Part shown: one piece after another, positions 1 to 5,821 of the stretch
Layout of the letters: the number at the start of each line of letters is the position of its first letter
How positions within the stretch are numbered: the first letter of the stretch is position 1
NCBI GenBank assembly: GCA_021648425.1
Contig: JAKISV010000104.1
Location: forward strand, 1 to 10,042
Source of the DNA: Rhizobiaceae bacterium
GTDB lineage: Bacteria; Pseudomonadota; Alphaproteobacteria; Rhizobiales; Rhizobiaceae
Reading direction: 5' to 3'
DNA: 10,042 nt
The notes under the pieces: generated by a model
Seen by the model: only the letters and a program-made list of their open reading frames with translations
Databases searched by the model: none
Told to the model about the DNA's origin: nothing
Position numbers and translations under genes: made by a program

Positions 1-1
1 C

Positions 2-751
2 ATCGTGATGATTTCTTCAACCGGTGTGGCCACGCCAACGGTTGATGCGCGCGCCATGCAGGTTATGGGGTTTCGTGCTGATGTTTCCCGCGTGCCGGTA
101 TTCGGGCTTGGGTGTGCGGCGGGGGTGACAGGCATGGCGATTGCCGCAAAGCTGGCGCGTGCTCAACCGGGCTCAACCATATTGATGGTGGCGATTGAAC
201 TGTGCTCGCTTTCGTTTAACGCAAAAAACCCCTCGAAGGCAGATTTTGTTGCGACTGTGCTGTTTGGTGACGGGGCGGCGGCACTTTGTGTTCGCTCTAA
301 ACCTTGCGCCAGCGCGGGTGAAATCACGATTGGTGAGGGCATTGAACATCTGTGGCTTGATACGCTTGATAATATGGGGTGGGATGTGAAGGCTTCCGGG
401 TTTGGCGTGATCCTTGATAAGTCGATCCCCAATTTCGTGCGGGAGCGATACCGCGATGCGGCCAATACGGCGCTGCGCACTGCGGGGTTTAAAAGGCATG
501 ATATTGAGCGATTTATCTGTCATCCGGGCAGCGTGAAAGTCATTCAGGCGATTGAAGCTTCACTGGAACTGCCCAACGGTACGCTTGATCATGAGCGGGC
601 GATTATGAGTGATTATGGCAATATGTCTGCGCCGACCGTTTTGTTTATTCTGGAGCGGGTGATGAAAGAGGCCAGGCCCGGTCAATATATGATGGCCTCG
701 CTGGGGCCGGGGTTTACCGCGTCATTTCTGCCGGTGAAATTTCATGGCTGA
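2..751 (+). CDS. Type III polyketide synthase (chalcone/stilbene synthase-like), 5' end outside window
   Basis: Homodimeric thiolase-fold enzymes of this family condense an acyl-CoA starter with malonyl-CoA units and cyclise the product, often to alkylpyrones or alkylresorcinols in bacteria. The frame is open from base 2 and the N-terminal third is missing, so this is a partial gene. Numbering from the GTG at base 5, the catalytic triad is visible: Cys37 in GLGCAAG (codon 113-115), His173 in ICHPGS (521-523) and Asn206 in GNMSAP (620-622). The LFGDGAAA segment (87-94) and the C-terminal GPGF loop (GPGFTASF) are also family hallmarks. About 249 codons are present, against roughly 350-400 for a full enzyme. 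The stop overlaps the next gene by 8 bases, a coupled arrangement also known for bacterial type III PKS and methyltransferase pairs such as bpsA-bpsB of Bacillus. The starter substrate cannot be read from the sequence. Family assignment is very secure. Confidence 0.95.
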   Translation: MVMISSTGVATPTVDARAMQVMGFRADVSRVPVFGLGCAAGVTGMAIAAKLARAQPGSTILMVAIELCSLSFNAKNPSKADFVATVLFGDGAAALCVRSKPCASAGEITIGEGIEHLWLDTLDNMGWDVKASGFGVILDKSIPNFVRERYRDAANTALRTAGFKRHDIERFICHPGSVKVIQAIEASLELPNGTLDHERAIMSDYGNMSAPTVLFILERVMKEARPGQYMMASLGPGFTASFLPVKFHG

Positions 752-1235
752 AGGTTTCTGGCTGCTGGCTTTTTTAACCGCGCAACGGCTGGGCGAACTG
801 GTAATTGCCAATCGCAATACCAAAAGACTGCTGGCAAATGGCGCGCGTGAAATTGGTGCGGATCATTATAAATTCATGATATTATTGCACGGCAGCTGGC
901 TGGTGGTGCTTTGGGTGTTGGGGGCGGAAAACGAAGTGTCGCGCTTCTGGCTGGCAATATTTGTAGCGCTTCAATTGGGGCGGGTGTGGGTTCTGGCAAC
1001 GCTGAAATCTCGCTGGACGACACGCATAATTATTGTGCCGGGTGAAACCCTGGTGGCGGGCGGCCCGTTTCGTTATTTCAGGCATCCTAATTATCTGGTG
1101 GTGATTGGTGAAATTGCAGTCGTTGCGCTGGCTTTGGGTCTGGTATGGGTGGCATTAATATATTCGGTGTTGAATGCGTGGATGTTGTGGGTTCGCATTC
1201 GGGTTGAAAATGAAGGGTTGAAGACTATTGATTGA
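744..1235 (+). CDS. Isoprenylcysteine carboxyl methyltransferase (ICMT)-family membrane protein
   Basis: A 163-residue integral membrane protein with about four to five hydrophobic segments (near residues 4-14, 43-60, 68-86, 117-135, 136-151). The signature of ICMT/PEMT-type SAM-dependent methyltransferases lies at residues 107-117 (GPFRYFRHPNY), followed by the C-terminal RVENEGL glutamates (155, 157); these elements form the SAM and substrate site in the family. Bacterial members next to type III polyketide synthases (BpsB/YpbQ type) O-methylate alkylpyrone or resorcinol products. That role is inferred here from the 8-base overlap with the synthase gene. The ATG at 744 is preceded by GGTGA at 732-736, seven bases upstream, so ribosomes finishing the synthase can reinitiate. 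Real substrate unknown; a role on prenylated proteins is unlikely in bacteria. Confidence 0.88.
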   Translation: MAEGFWLLAFLTAQRLGELVIANRNTKRLLANGAREIGADHYKFMILLHGSWLVVLWVLGAENEVSRFWLAIFVALQLGRVWVLATLKSRWTTRIIIVPGETLVAGGPFRYFRHPNYLVVIGEIAVVALALGLVWVALIYSVLNAWMLWVRIRVENEGLKTID

Positions 1236-1250
1236 GGGAAGTGTAATCAG

Positions 1251-2111
1251 ATGAAATTTGTCTCTTATAATATACAATATTCAAAGGGTGCGGATGGGGT
1301 TTTTGATCTGGAACGCATTGGGGATGCGGTGCGCGGTGCGGATATAATCGGGATGCAGGAAGTGTCGCGCAATCAGCCCGGAGTGCCGGAAAAAGATCAA
1401 CCGCAAAAACTCTCACAACTGTTGCCGGAATATTTTACCTGTTATGGCACGGCGATTGATGCGGGTATTGAATCGAAAATTGAAAGCGGGCACGCTTCTT
1501 CAACGCGGTTGAACTTTGGCAATATGATCCTGTCGAAATGGCCCATTCTTTCCACCCGGCATTTTGTGTTGCCATGGAGCGGAATTGTTGAGCAGTTTGA
1601 TTTGCAAAACATCGTGCTTGAAGCGCTGGTGGATTGTCCGGGTGGGCCGCTGCGGGTTTATGTCACCCATTTGAATTTTCGGCGCAGCTCTGTGCGTGCG
1701 CAACAGCTGGAATGGCTTGTTCCAAAATTGTTTGCCATTGAAAATGAGGGGATCGGGGTGCGCGGCGATGAATGGATGGGCATTCCCATTCCGCCTTCAC
1801 CACGCGGTTTTGTTGTGATGGGTGATTTTAATCTGACGCCCGGGTGTGATGAATATTCAATCATAGTGGGGGAAGATGATTTTCACTACGGGCGCATGGT
1901 GGTTGCTGATCGCTGGGTGGATACATGGACAAGATGCGGGCATGATGAAAGCAATTCAGTCACCTGGCTGGATGTTGATACCAAAATCGGTTCGCGGCTG
2001 GATTATGGGTTTGTCAGTCCTGAACTGGCACCAAAGGTGAAATCCGCATGGATTGATCATGACTGCAAGGCTTCGGACCATCAGCCTTATTGGTTCAATC
2101 TGGATATTTAA
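1251..2111 (+). CDS. Endonuclease/exonuclease/phosphatase (EEP) family hydrolase
   Basis: A 286-residue soluble protein with the full EEP (DNase I/sphingomyelinase/inositol-phosphatase fold) motif set: Asn7 in YNIQYSKG, metal-binding Glu37 in IIGMQEVSR, His140 in YVTHLNFR, Asp192 and Asn194 in GDFNLTPG, Asp251 in RLDYGFVS, and the catalytic Ser-Asp-His at 275-277 (SDHQPY). It should be a Mg-dependent phosphodiesterase or phosphomonoesterase. There is no signal peptide, so it is probably cytoplasmic. Residues about 165-186 form a proline- and glycine-rich insertion just before the GDFN strand. The gene starts 15 bases after the methyltransferase stop, with AGGGA at 1235-1239 as ribosome binding site (11 bases of spacing, slightly long), so it is probably the third gene of the operon. 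Nothing in the protein identifies the substrate: DNA repair, lipid headgroup and sugar-phosphate activities are all possible. Confidence 0.88.
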   Translation: MKFVSYNIQYSKGADGVFDLERIGDAVRGADIIGMQEVSRNQPGVPEKDQPQKLSQLLPEYFTCYGTAIDAGIESKIESGHASSTRLNFGNMILSKWPILSTRHFVLPWSGIVEQFDLQNIVLEALVDCPGGPLRVYVTHLNFRRSSVRAQQLEWLVPKLFAIENEGIGVRGDEWMGIPIPPSPRGFVVMGDFNLTPGCDEYSIIVGEDDFHYGRMVVADRWVDTWTRCGHDESNSVTWLDVDTKIGSRLDYGFVSPELAPKVKSAWIDHDCKASDHQPYWFNLDI

Positions 2112-2147
2112 CCGACGTCACCTGCTGAAATATGGCGCAACACAGTT

Positions 2148-2375
2148 TTACTGCCAAGTGTAATTTATGGGTTTTAGCCAACGCGTAAACATTCTATAAA
2201 GCTCATCAGTACAAATCGAAGTGAAATTCAGTAGTTGAGCAATTGTGGTATGGATACCAAAGCATTGAGCATAAAGTCCGAATACAGCACCGCCGACAAT
2301 GGCAAAGCGGGCGGTTTTAATGGTGAGACCTATAATCTTTCAAAGATCGGTCAACTCAATCGTGGAAATAATCAT
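2148..2375 (-). pseudogene. Possible decayed small membrane-protein frame with in-frame TGA
   Basis: Reading the minus strand from ATG at 2375-2373, eleven codons lead to TGA at 2342-2340. The same frame then stays open to TAA at 2150-2148. The part after the TGA contains a plausible hydrophobic helix (FAIVGGAVFGLYAQCFG), followed by a polar tail ending KPINYTWQ. No good start codon exists directly after the TGA, so as it stands the second part would need readthrough. This could be the remnant of a gene of about 75 codons, or simply the antisense of a plus-strand frame. I recognise no family, and the evidence is only composition. Confidence 0.2.
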
Positions 2376-2489
2376 TCGCTTTATGCTCGGCCGGTTTCTG
2401 TAAATCGTATTGAGACTTCAAGCCAGCCGAAGTTTTATTCCGGCTCGCACTGCGATTTTTCCTGAAAGCGACTGAAAACGGTTCTGCAG

Positions 2490-2519
2490 GTGGCATTTCA
2501 CTAAAATCGAATCTATAAT
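2490..2519 (+). promoter_or_regulatory. Candidate promoter for the 2592 gene
   Basis: A perfect TATAAT lies at 2514-2519, with GTGGCA (4 of 6 matches to TTGACA) at 2490-2495 and an 18-base spacer. This would give a leader of about 65 bases before the ATG at 2592. It is sequence match only; the -35 is weak. Confidence 0.3.
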
Positions 2520-2591
2520 CTTTCCAGAGTGTTAACCAGTTGTTTACATGTCGTAAGGCATTGTGTCCTGACATAAGGGAAGGACTTGAAA

Positions 2592-2942
2592 ATGTTAGCA
2601 CCTAAACTGGTTGTACTAAATGAAGCGCCTTGTCCGGTGGACGAAAAGGAACTGACGCAATTCAATTCCCAGTCTCCAAAGGACTCCATTGCCATTGCGG
2701 CAAAACTGCCTGCAATGCAACGCGCACGGCTTAGCCAGTTTTGTTATTCAAAGGCCCATCTGCATTCGCTGGCTTTGCATATTGCTTCTACCTGTGATTT
2801 GCGAACGCTGAGCGAAGTTTATGGCCGGGCTGGAAAAATTGTATTTGATCAATCGCGCGATGTGGACAAAACCCTGGCAAAGATGAATCGCAAAGATCGC
2901 GAATACGAAAAAAAGCCGGTAACGCTGCCGTTTGTCGGATAA
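2592..2942 (+). CDS. Small conserved-looking hypothetical protein
   Basis: A 116-residue protein that I do not recognise. The ATG at 2592 is chosen because a strong purine-rich ribosome binding site (AAGGGAAGGA, 2575-2584) ends seven bases before it; the in-frame TTG at 2586 would sit too close to that site. The protein is mostly soluble and basic, with three cysteines, two of them in the central segment. The middle (about residues 36-90) looks alpha-helical, including RARLSQFCYSKAHLHSLAL and HIASTCDLRTLSEVYGRAG. The C-terminal end is charged (KMNRKDREYEKK) and closes with VTLPFVG. There is no signal peptide or membrane segment. It appears monocistronic, with its own candidate promoter upstream and a strong terminator 28 bases after the stop. 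A small regulatory or adaptor protein is possible, but no function can be assigned. Confidence 0.7.
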   Translation: MLAPKLVVLNEAPCPVDEKELTQFNSQSPKDSIAIAAKLPAMQRARLSQFCYSKAHLHSLALHIASTCDLRTLSEVYGRAGKIVFDQSRDVDKTLAKMNRKDREYEKKPVTLPFVG

Positions 2943-2969
2943 GGTAATATCTGGCAGTAAAGAAAAAAA

Positions 2970-2988
2970 GGCCCGGTTAAACCGGGCC
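2970..2988. terminator. Bidirectional intrinsic terminator
   Basis: The 19-base inverted repeat GGCCCGGTTAAACCGGGCC forms a GC-rich stem of 8-9 pairs with a tiny loop. It is flanked by an A-run on the left (2963-2969, the U-tract for minus-strand transcripts) and GTTTTAGTTT on the right (U-tract for plus-strand transcripts). It sits between the converging stops of the 2592 gene and tusA, so it should end both transcripts. Confidence 0.88.
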
Positions 2989-3012
2989 GTTTTAGTTTCT
3001 GAACAGGGATTT

Positions 3013-3240
3013 CTACCCGTTGTTTTTAATAATAAAGCGGAAAGTTCCGCCTTCTTCACCTGATTCCACCAGATCATTGCCGGTCTGGTTGCAGAATGCG
3101 GCAATATCGGCGACGGAACCAGGATCGGTTGCCAATAGCTCAAGCGTTTCGCCGGCAGCCATGCCTTTGAGGGCTTTTTTAGTTTTCAAAATTGGCAGTG
3201 GGCAGTTAAGGCCTGATGTGTCGAGGGTTTGGGTAGCCAT
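3013..3240 (-). CDS. tusA: TusA-family sulfur carrier / sulfurtransferase
   Basis: A 75-residue protein with the TusA/SirA-like fold. The N-terminal Cys-Pro-x-Pro motif is present (NCPLPILKTKKAL; Cys13), and this Cys carries the persulfide in the family. A second Cys (Cys50) lies in IAAFCNQTG, and the C-terminal strand TFRFIIKNN is typical. These small cytoplasmic proteins pass sulfane sulfur between enzymes, either in tRNA thiolation or, when beside DsrE-like partners as here, in sulfur oxidation and detoxification. The start has a ribosome binding site (AAAGGAAA on the minus strand, 3247-3254). It begins 32 bases after dsrE2 ends, so the two are almost surely co-transcribed in the order dsrE2-tusA. 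The context favours a sulfur-trafficking role over tRNA modification, since no tusBCDE genes are nearby. Confidence 0.92.
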   Translation of the reverse strand: MATQTLDTSGLNCPLPILKTKKALKGMAAGETLELLATDPGSVADIAAFCNQTGNDLVESGEEGGTFRFIIKNNG

Positions 3241-3272
3241 TATTAGTTTCCTTTAAAAAATTGGATTCCAGA

Positions 3273-3779
3273 TTAGATAAACAGGTTGATGTCAGATTTA
3301 GTGGCGACTTCCAGATAGGTCGCAGCGCCGCCGATTTCAATGCCGTCAATCATGTCTTCTTTTGAATATTCAAACAGGTCCATGGTCATCTGACAGCCAA
3401 TCATGCGCACATCCAGATCAACGGAAGCCTCACGCAGTTCATCAATTGAAGCAACGCCCTTTTTCTTGATCAGGTTTTTCATCATGACAGTGGCACCAGC
3501 GGTGGCGCCGGGAATCATGCCGACAATATTAGGCATCGGCATGTGCATACCCATCATCGGCATTTCCATGGCTGCATTGCCCAGGGACGTAACTTTGAGA
3601 TTGAGTTTTTTGTTGAGCAGCGGCAGGCCGTAAAAAGTGAAGAACATCGTTGTTTTGATGTCCATTGCAGCAGCTGTTGTAGCAAGAATGAACGGAGGAT
3701 AAGCCCAGTCCAATGATCCTTTGGTAACGATAATGGACATGCTCTTGGCATTTTCCAGGGTTTTGTTTTTTGCGGCCAT
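3273..3779 (-). CDS. DsrE2-like DsrE/DsrF/DrsH-family sulfur carrier
   Basis: A 168-residue protein of the DsrE/DsrF/DrsH-like superfamily. The N-terminal strand and loop (SIIVTKGSLDWAYPPFILATTAA) and hydrophobic helices match the DsrE2 type. A methionine-rich stretch (residues about 71-88, with MPMMGMHMPMP) is characteristic of this subgroup. The only cysteine is Cys129 in VRMIGCQMTMDLF, the expected persulfide carrier; the lone Cys means transfer must occur between proteins, and TusA encoded next door is the natural partner. The ribosome binding site GAGGAG (minus strand, 3788-3793) lies eight bases before the ATG at 3779. A well-formed promoter lies about 80 bases upstream. In sulfur oxidisers rhd-tusA-dsrE2 clusters supply sulfane sulfur to oxidation pathways; here no rhodanese is adjacent within the window. 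Confidence 0.88.
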   Translation of the reverse strand: MAAKNKTLENAKSMSIIVTKGSLDWAYPPFILATTAAAMDIKTTMFFTFYGLPLLNKKLNLKVTSLGNAAMEMPMMGMHMPMPNIVGMIPGATAGATVMMKNLIKKKGVASIDELREASVDLDVRMIGCQMTMDLFEYSKEDMIDGIEIGGAATYLEVATKSDINLFI

Positions 3780-3851
3780 CTGTTTTTCTCCTCAAGAATC
3801 GACTGTGCTCAATTTTGATGTTGTTTTGGGTGTTTGTTATTATTTATTCCC

Positions 3852-3869
3852 ATATTAGAATATACGAAT
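3852..3869 (-). promoter_or_regulatory. Operator-like element, copy 1 (over the dsrE2 promoter)
   Basis: The minus-strand sequence ATTCGTATATTCTAATAT matches ATTCATTATTTCTAATAT upstream of the ArsR-type repressor gene at 14 of 18 positions. It contains a perfect dyad, ATATT-CT-AATAT. Together with bases to 3877 it shows an 8-base periodicity on the minus strand (GTTC, ATTC and ATTC every 8 bases). Its position over the -10 suits a repressor site; the persulfide-responsive regulator encoded at 5822 is the obvious candidate. Binding is inferred. Confidence 0.5.
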
Positions 3870-3885
3870 GTACGAACATGGTCAA
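3857..3885 (-). promoter_or_regulatory. Promoter of dsrE2-tusA
   Basis: On the minus strand, TTGACC (3885-3880) and TATTCT (3862-3857) are separated by exactly 17 bases. This is a near-consensus housekeeping promoter with transcription expected to start near 3850, giving a leader of about 70 bases. The spacer and -10 are covered by the operator-like element described next. Confidence 0.6.
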
Positions 3886-3972
3886 TATGTATAACCATCA
3901 CAGATAAGTAACTGTGCAAAAACTATTTCGGGGACTGATTCGCAGGTTGGCGGCCTGGCGGATTTTGATACT

Positions 3973-4010
3973 GGCGCACCGTGTGCGCCCGGGTAATGCA
4001 CGGGGTGCGC
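3973..4010. repeat. Two mutually exclusive GC-rich hairpins
   Basis: GGCGCAC (3973-3979) pairs perfectly with GTGCGCC (3983-3989) around a 3-base loop. Alternatively GCGCACC (3974-3980) pairs with GGTGCGC (4004-4010), supported by an inner GTGC/GCAC pair (3983-3986 with 3998-4001). The two folds share the same left arm and cannot coexist. No T-tract follows directly, so neither is a standard terminator on the plus strand. It could be a leader RNA switch for the permease gene or a protein-binding site. Confidence 0.45.
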
Positions 4011-4147
4011 TTATTTGAAAAAATCGTCATTTTCCCGGTGTTATTTGGAGTTTGTTGTTGCTGCGGGGTGAAATGCGCCATAGAAGGCGCTCGAGAATCA
4101 TCGGTCAAATGTGCCCTTGATATGCAATCGATTTGCGAGATTTAATC

Positions 4148-5698
4148 ATGTTAAATCCTGGAAGTATCAACACTCCGTTTTTCCTCAAACTTTTTGGCGC
4201 TTTGGCTTTTCTGGCGGTGGTCTTTTTTTATTCATCGGGAGTTGCCGGTAATATTCAGGGCAGTTATCTGTTGATCACGGCGGCGGTCATCGGCGGATAT
4301 ATGGCGATGAATATCGGGGCCAATGATGTTGCCAACAATGTCGGACCGGCGGTGGGGGCGGGAGCGCTGACTTTGTTCGGGGCTATTTTGATTGCCGTAT
4401 TTTTTGAGGCCGGTGGTGCGCTGCTGGCAGGCGGTGAAGTGGTAAGCACGATCAAGAAGGGCATCATTGATCCTGCATTGATCAAGGATACTGCCACTTT
4501 TATCTGGGCGATGATGGCAGCGTTACTTGGGGCTGCTATCTGGCTCAATGTGGCAACAATTGTAGGTGCGCCCGTATCAACCACTCATTCGATTGTTGGC
4601 GGGGTGCTTGGTGCTGGAATTGCTGCTGGCGGGTGGGGAATTGTAAACTGGGTGACGATGGGAAAAATCGCTGCCAGCTGGGTGATTTCTCCGGTATTGG
4701 GGGGGATTATTGCCGCTTCGTTTCTTTATCTGATCAAAAACACCATTGTTTATAAATCCGACAAGCTGGAAGCGGCGAAAAAATATGTGCCGATACTGAT
4801 TTCGTTCATGGCGCTGGTATTTACCACCTACCTGGCGCTTAAGGGGTTGAAAAAACTCTGGAAACTGGATTTTCTGACGGCTGCCGGTATCGGGTTTGTT
4901 GTGGCGATTGTGGTATTTCTGGTGCTAAAGCCGATGATTTCAAGGGTTGCAGAATCTTTGCCCAATAATCGCGAAAGCATCAATCGGCTGTTTGCTGTTC
5001 CGCTGGTATTTGCTGCTGCTCTGCTTTCCTTTGCCCACGGGGCGAATGATGTTGCCAATGCGGTTGGCCCGCTGGCGGCAATCAATGATGCGTTGATGTC
5101 GGGGGATATTGTCACAAAAGCTGCCATACCATTGTGGGTAATGGTGGTTGGAGCGTTGGGAATATCTGTGGGTTTGGCTCTTTACGGCCCCAGGCTTATT
5201 AGAACAGTGGGGTCTGAAATTACCGAACTCGATATGATACGGGCATTTTGCGTGGCGATTGCTGCGGCGGTGACTGTAATTATCGCCTCCCAACTGGGGT
5301 TGCCTGTTTCATCCACCCATATTGCGGTGGGGGGTGTATTCGGAGTGGGGTTTCTGCGGGAATATCTGGAGGCCAACCACCAAAAGGCCATCATCAAAAT
5401 CCGCGAACATCTGAGCGAAGATACGCCCGAAAAAGTGGAAGAGTTTTTGCTGCGCTATGAAAACGCCGATATTGCCGAGCGCGGGGAAATGCTTGCGGAG
5501 TTGAAAGAAAGCCGCAAAGCGGGCGTTGTGTTATTTGACAAGGCTGAACGTAAACGGCTGATCAAAGCTCACAAAAATGAGCTGGTAAAACGCTCCCTGG
5601 TCTACAAGATTGCAGCGGCCTGGGTAATCACGGTGCCAGCTGCGGGCATCATGTCTGCATTTTATTTTTTTACGATACGTGGTTTCCTGTTGCCTTGA
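4148..5698 (+). CDS. PiT-family anion permease (phosphate or possibly sulfur oxyanion)
   Basis: A 516-residue integral membrane protein of the PiT family (inorganic phosphate transporter, Pfam PHO4). The family's internal duplication is clear. The first half carries GANDVANNVGPAVGAG (Asn59, Asp60) and GAPVSTTHS (STTH at 144-147). The second half carries HGANDVANAVGP (Asn300, Asp301) and GLPVSSTHIAVGG (SSTH at 388-391). About ten to twelve membrane helices are expected. A charged soluble segment of about 80 residues (404-483) sits before the last helix. The ATG at 4148 was chosen over an in-frame TTG at 4133; both have weak ribosome binding sites (GCGAGA at 4135-4140 serves the ATG). PiT proteins are proton- or sodium-driven symporters for phosphate, but B. 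subtilis CysP of the same family moves sulfate. Since dsrE2-tusA and a persulfide sensor flank this gene, a sulfate, thiosulfate or sulfite substrate is plausible. Confidence 0.9.
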   Translation: MLNPGSINTPFFLKLFGALAFLAVVFFYSSGVAGNIQGSYLLITAAVIGGYMAMNIGANDVANNVGPAVGAGALTLFGAILIAVFFEAGGALLAGGEVVSTIKKGIIDPALIKDTATFIWAMMAALLGAAIWLNVATIVGAPVSTTHSIVGGVLGAGIAAGGWGIVNWVTMGKIAASWVISPVLGGIIAASFLYLIKNTIVYKSDKLEAAKKYVPILISFMALVFTTYLALKGLKKLWKLDFLTAAGIGFVVAIVVFLVLKPMISRVAESLPNNRESINRLFAVPLVFAAALLSFAHGANDVANAVGPLAAINDALMSGDIVTKAAIPLWVMVVGALGISVGLALYGPRLIRTVGSEITELDMIRAFCVAIAAAVTVIIASQLGLPVSSTHIAVGGVFGVGFLREYLEANHQKAIIKIREHLSEDTPEKVEEFLLRYENADIAERGEMLAELKESRKAGVVLFDKAERKRLIKAHKNELVKRSLVYKIAAAWVITVPAAGIMSAFYFFTIRGFLLP

Positions 5699-5732
5699 AG
5701 GTAGTTTTTCGTTTTCGCGGTGTTGCCGCATT

Positions 5733-5767
5733 TTGATTATACTTGTAATATTCATTATTTCTAATAT
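5733..5767 (+). promoter_or_regulatory. Promoter and operator-like element, copy 2 (upstream of the ArsR-type repressor)
   Basis: TTGATT (5733-5738) and TATTTC (5756-5761) are 17 bases apart. ATTCATTATTTCTAATAT (5750-5767) matches the element at the dsrE2 promoter at 14 of 18 positions, and the 15 bases starting at each -35 are also similar (TTGA, AT and TTGTA-like blocks align). TAATAT occurs at 5746-5751 and 5762-5767, 16 bases apart. The arrangement suggests that the repressor controls its own gene. The permease gene ends 35 bases upstream; a weak GCGG-TGTTG-CCGC stem at 5717-5729, followed by ATTTTG, might end that transcript. Confidence 0.5.
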
Positions 5768-5821
5768 CATCGTTCCATTGTTTTTATAAATAATCATCGG
5801 CAACTTCAAAGGTGAAACCGT

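Larger units (their letters stand above)
2112..2591. other. 480-base stretch without a convincing intact gene
   Basis: No RNA gene or clear terminator is visible after the EEP gene. Both strands of about 2148-2375 can be read in the same codon register. The plus strand gives a hydrophilic 70-76 residue frame (TTG at 2235 or ATG at 2250, stop at 2465) with no good ribosome binding site. The minus strand gives a hydrophobic frame interrupted by one stop, listed separately. The 12-mer CTATAATCTTTC occurs at 2330-2341 and again at 2513-2524. A small dyad (ATCTTT-C-AAAGAT) lies at 2335-2347. The last 100 bases probably hold the promoter and leader of the next gene. Confidence 0.5.
3780..4147. other. 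Divergent control region between dsrE2 and the PiT permease gene
   Basis: This 368-base region holds, from left to right: the dsrE2 leader with its ribosome binding site; the dsrE2 promoter and operator-like element (3852-3885); GC-rich alternative hairpins (3973-4010); and a small stem GCGCC-ATAGAA-GGCGC (4075-4090). No convincing open frame is present. I could not identify a clear plus-strand promoter for the permease. TTGATA at 4115-4120 has a TTTAAT at 4141-4146, but that is too close to the ATG at 4148 to be useful. Confidence 0.6.

Noticed and set aside
2235..2465. Plus-strand 70-76 residue frame in the intergenic stretch
   Set aside because: TTG or ATG start without a ribosome binding site, no recognisable domain, and the opposite strand is equally open in the same register; kept only as part of the description of the gap.
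4024..4041. Possible Pho box upstream of the PiT permease
   Set aside because: The first half (TCGTCAT) matches 5 of 7 of CTGTCAT, but the second half, 11 bases on, matches only 3 of 7, so PhoB control is not supported.
4116..4129. FNR-like site near the PiT start (TTGATATGCAATCG)
   Set aside because: Only the left half matches; the right half has one match of five to ATCAA.
4264..5293. Long minus-strand frames opposite the PiT gene (4264-4584, 4828-5127, 4940-5293)
   Set aside because: They are antisense to strongly conserved PiT motifs and give low-complexity Ala/Ser-rich or basic translations, as expected of shadows.
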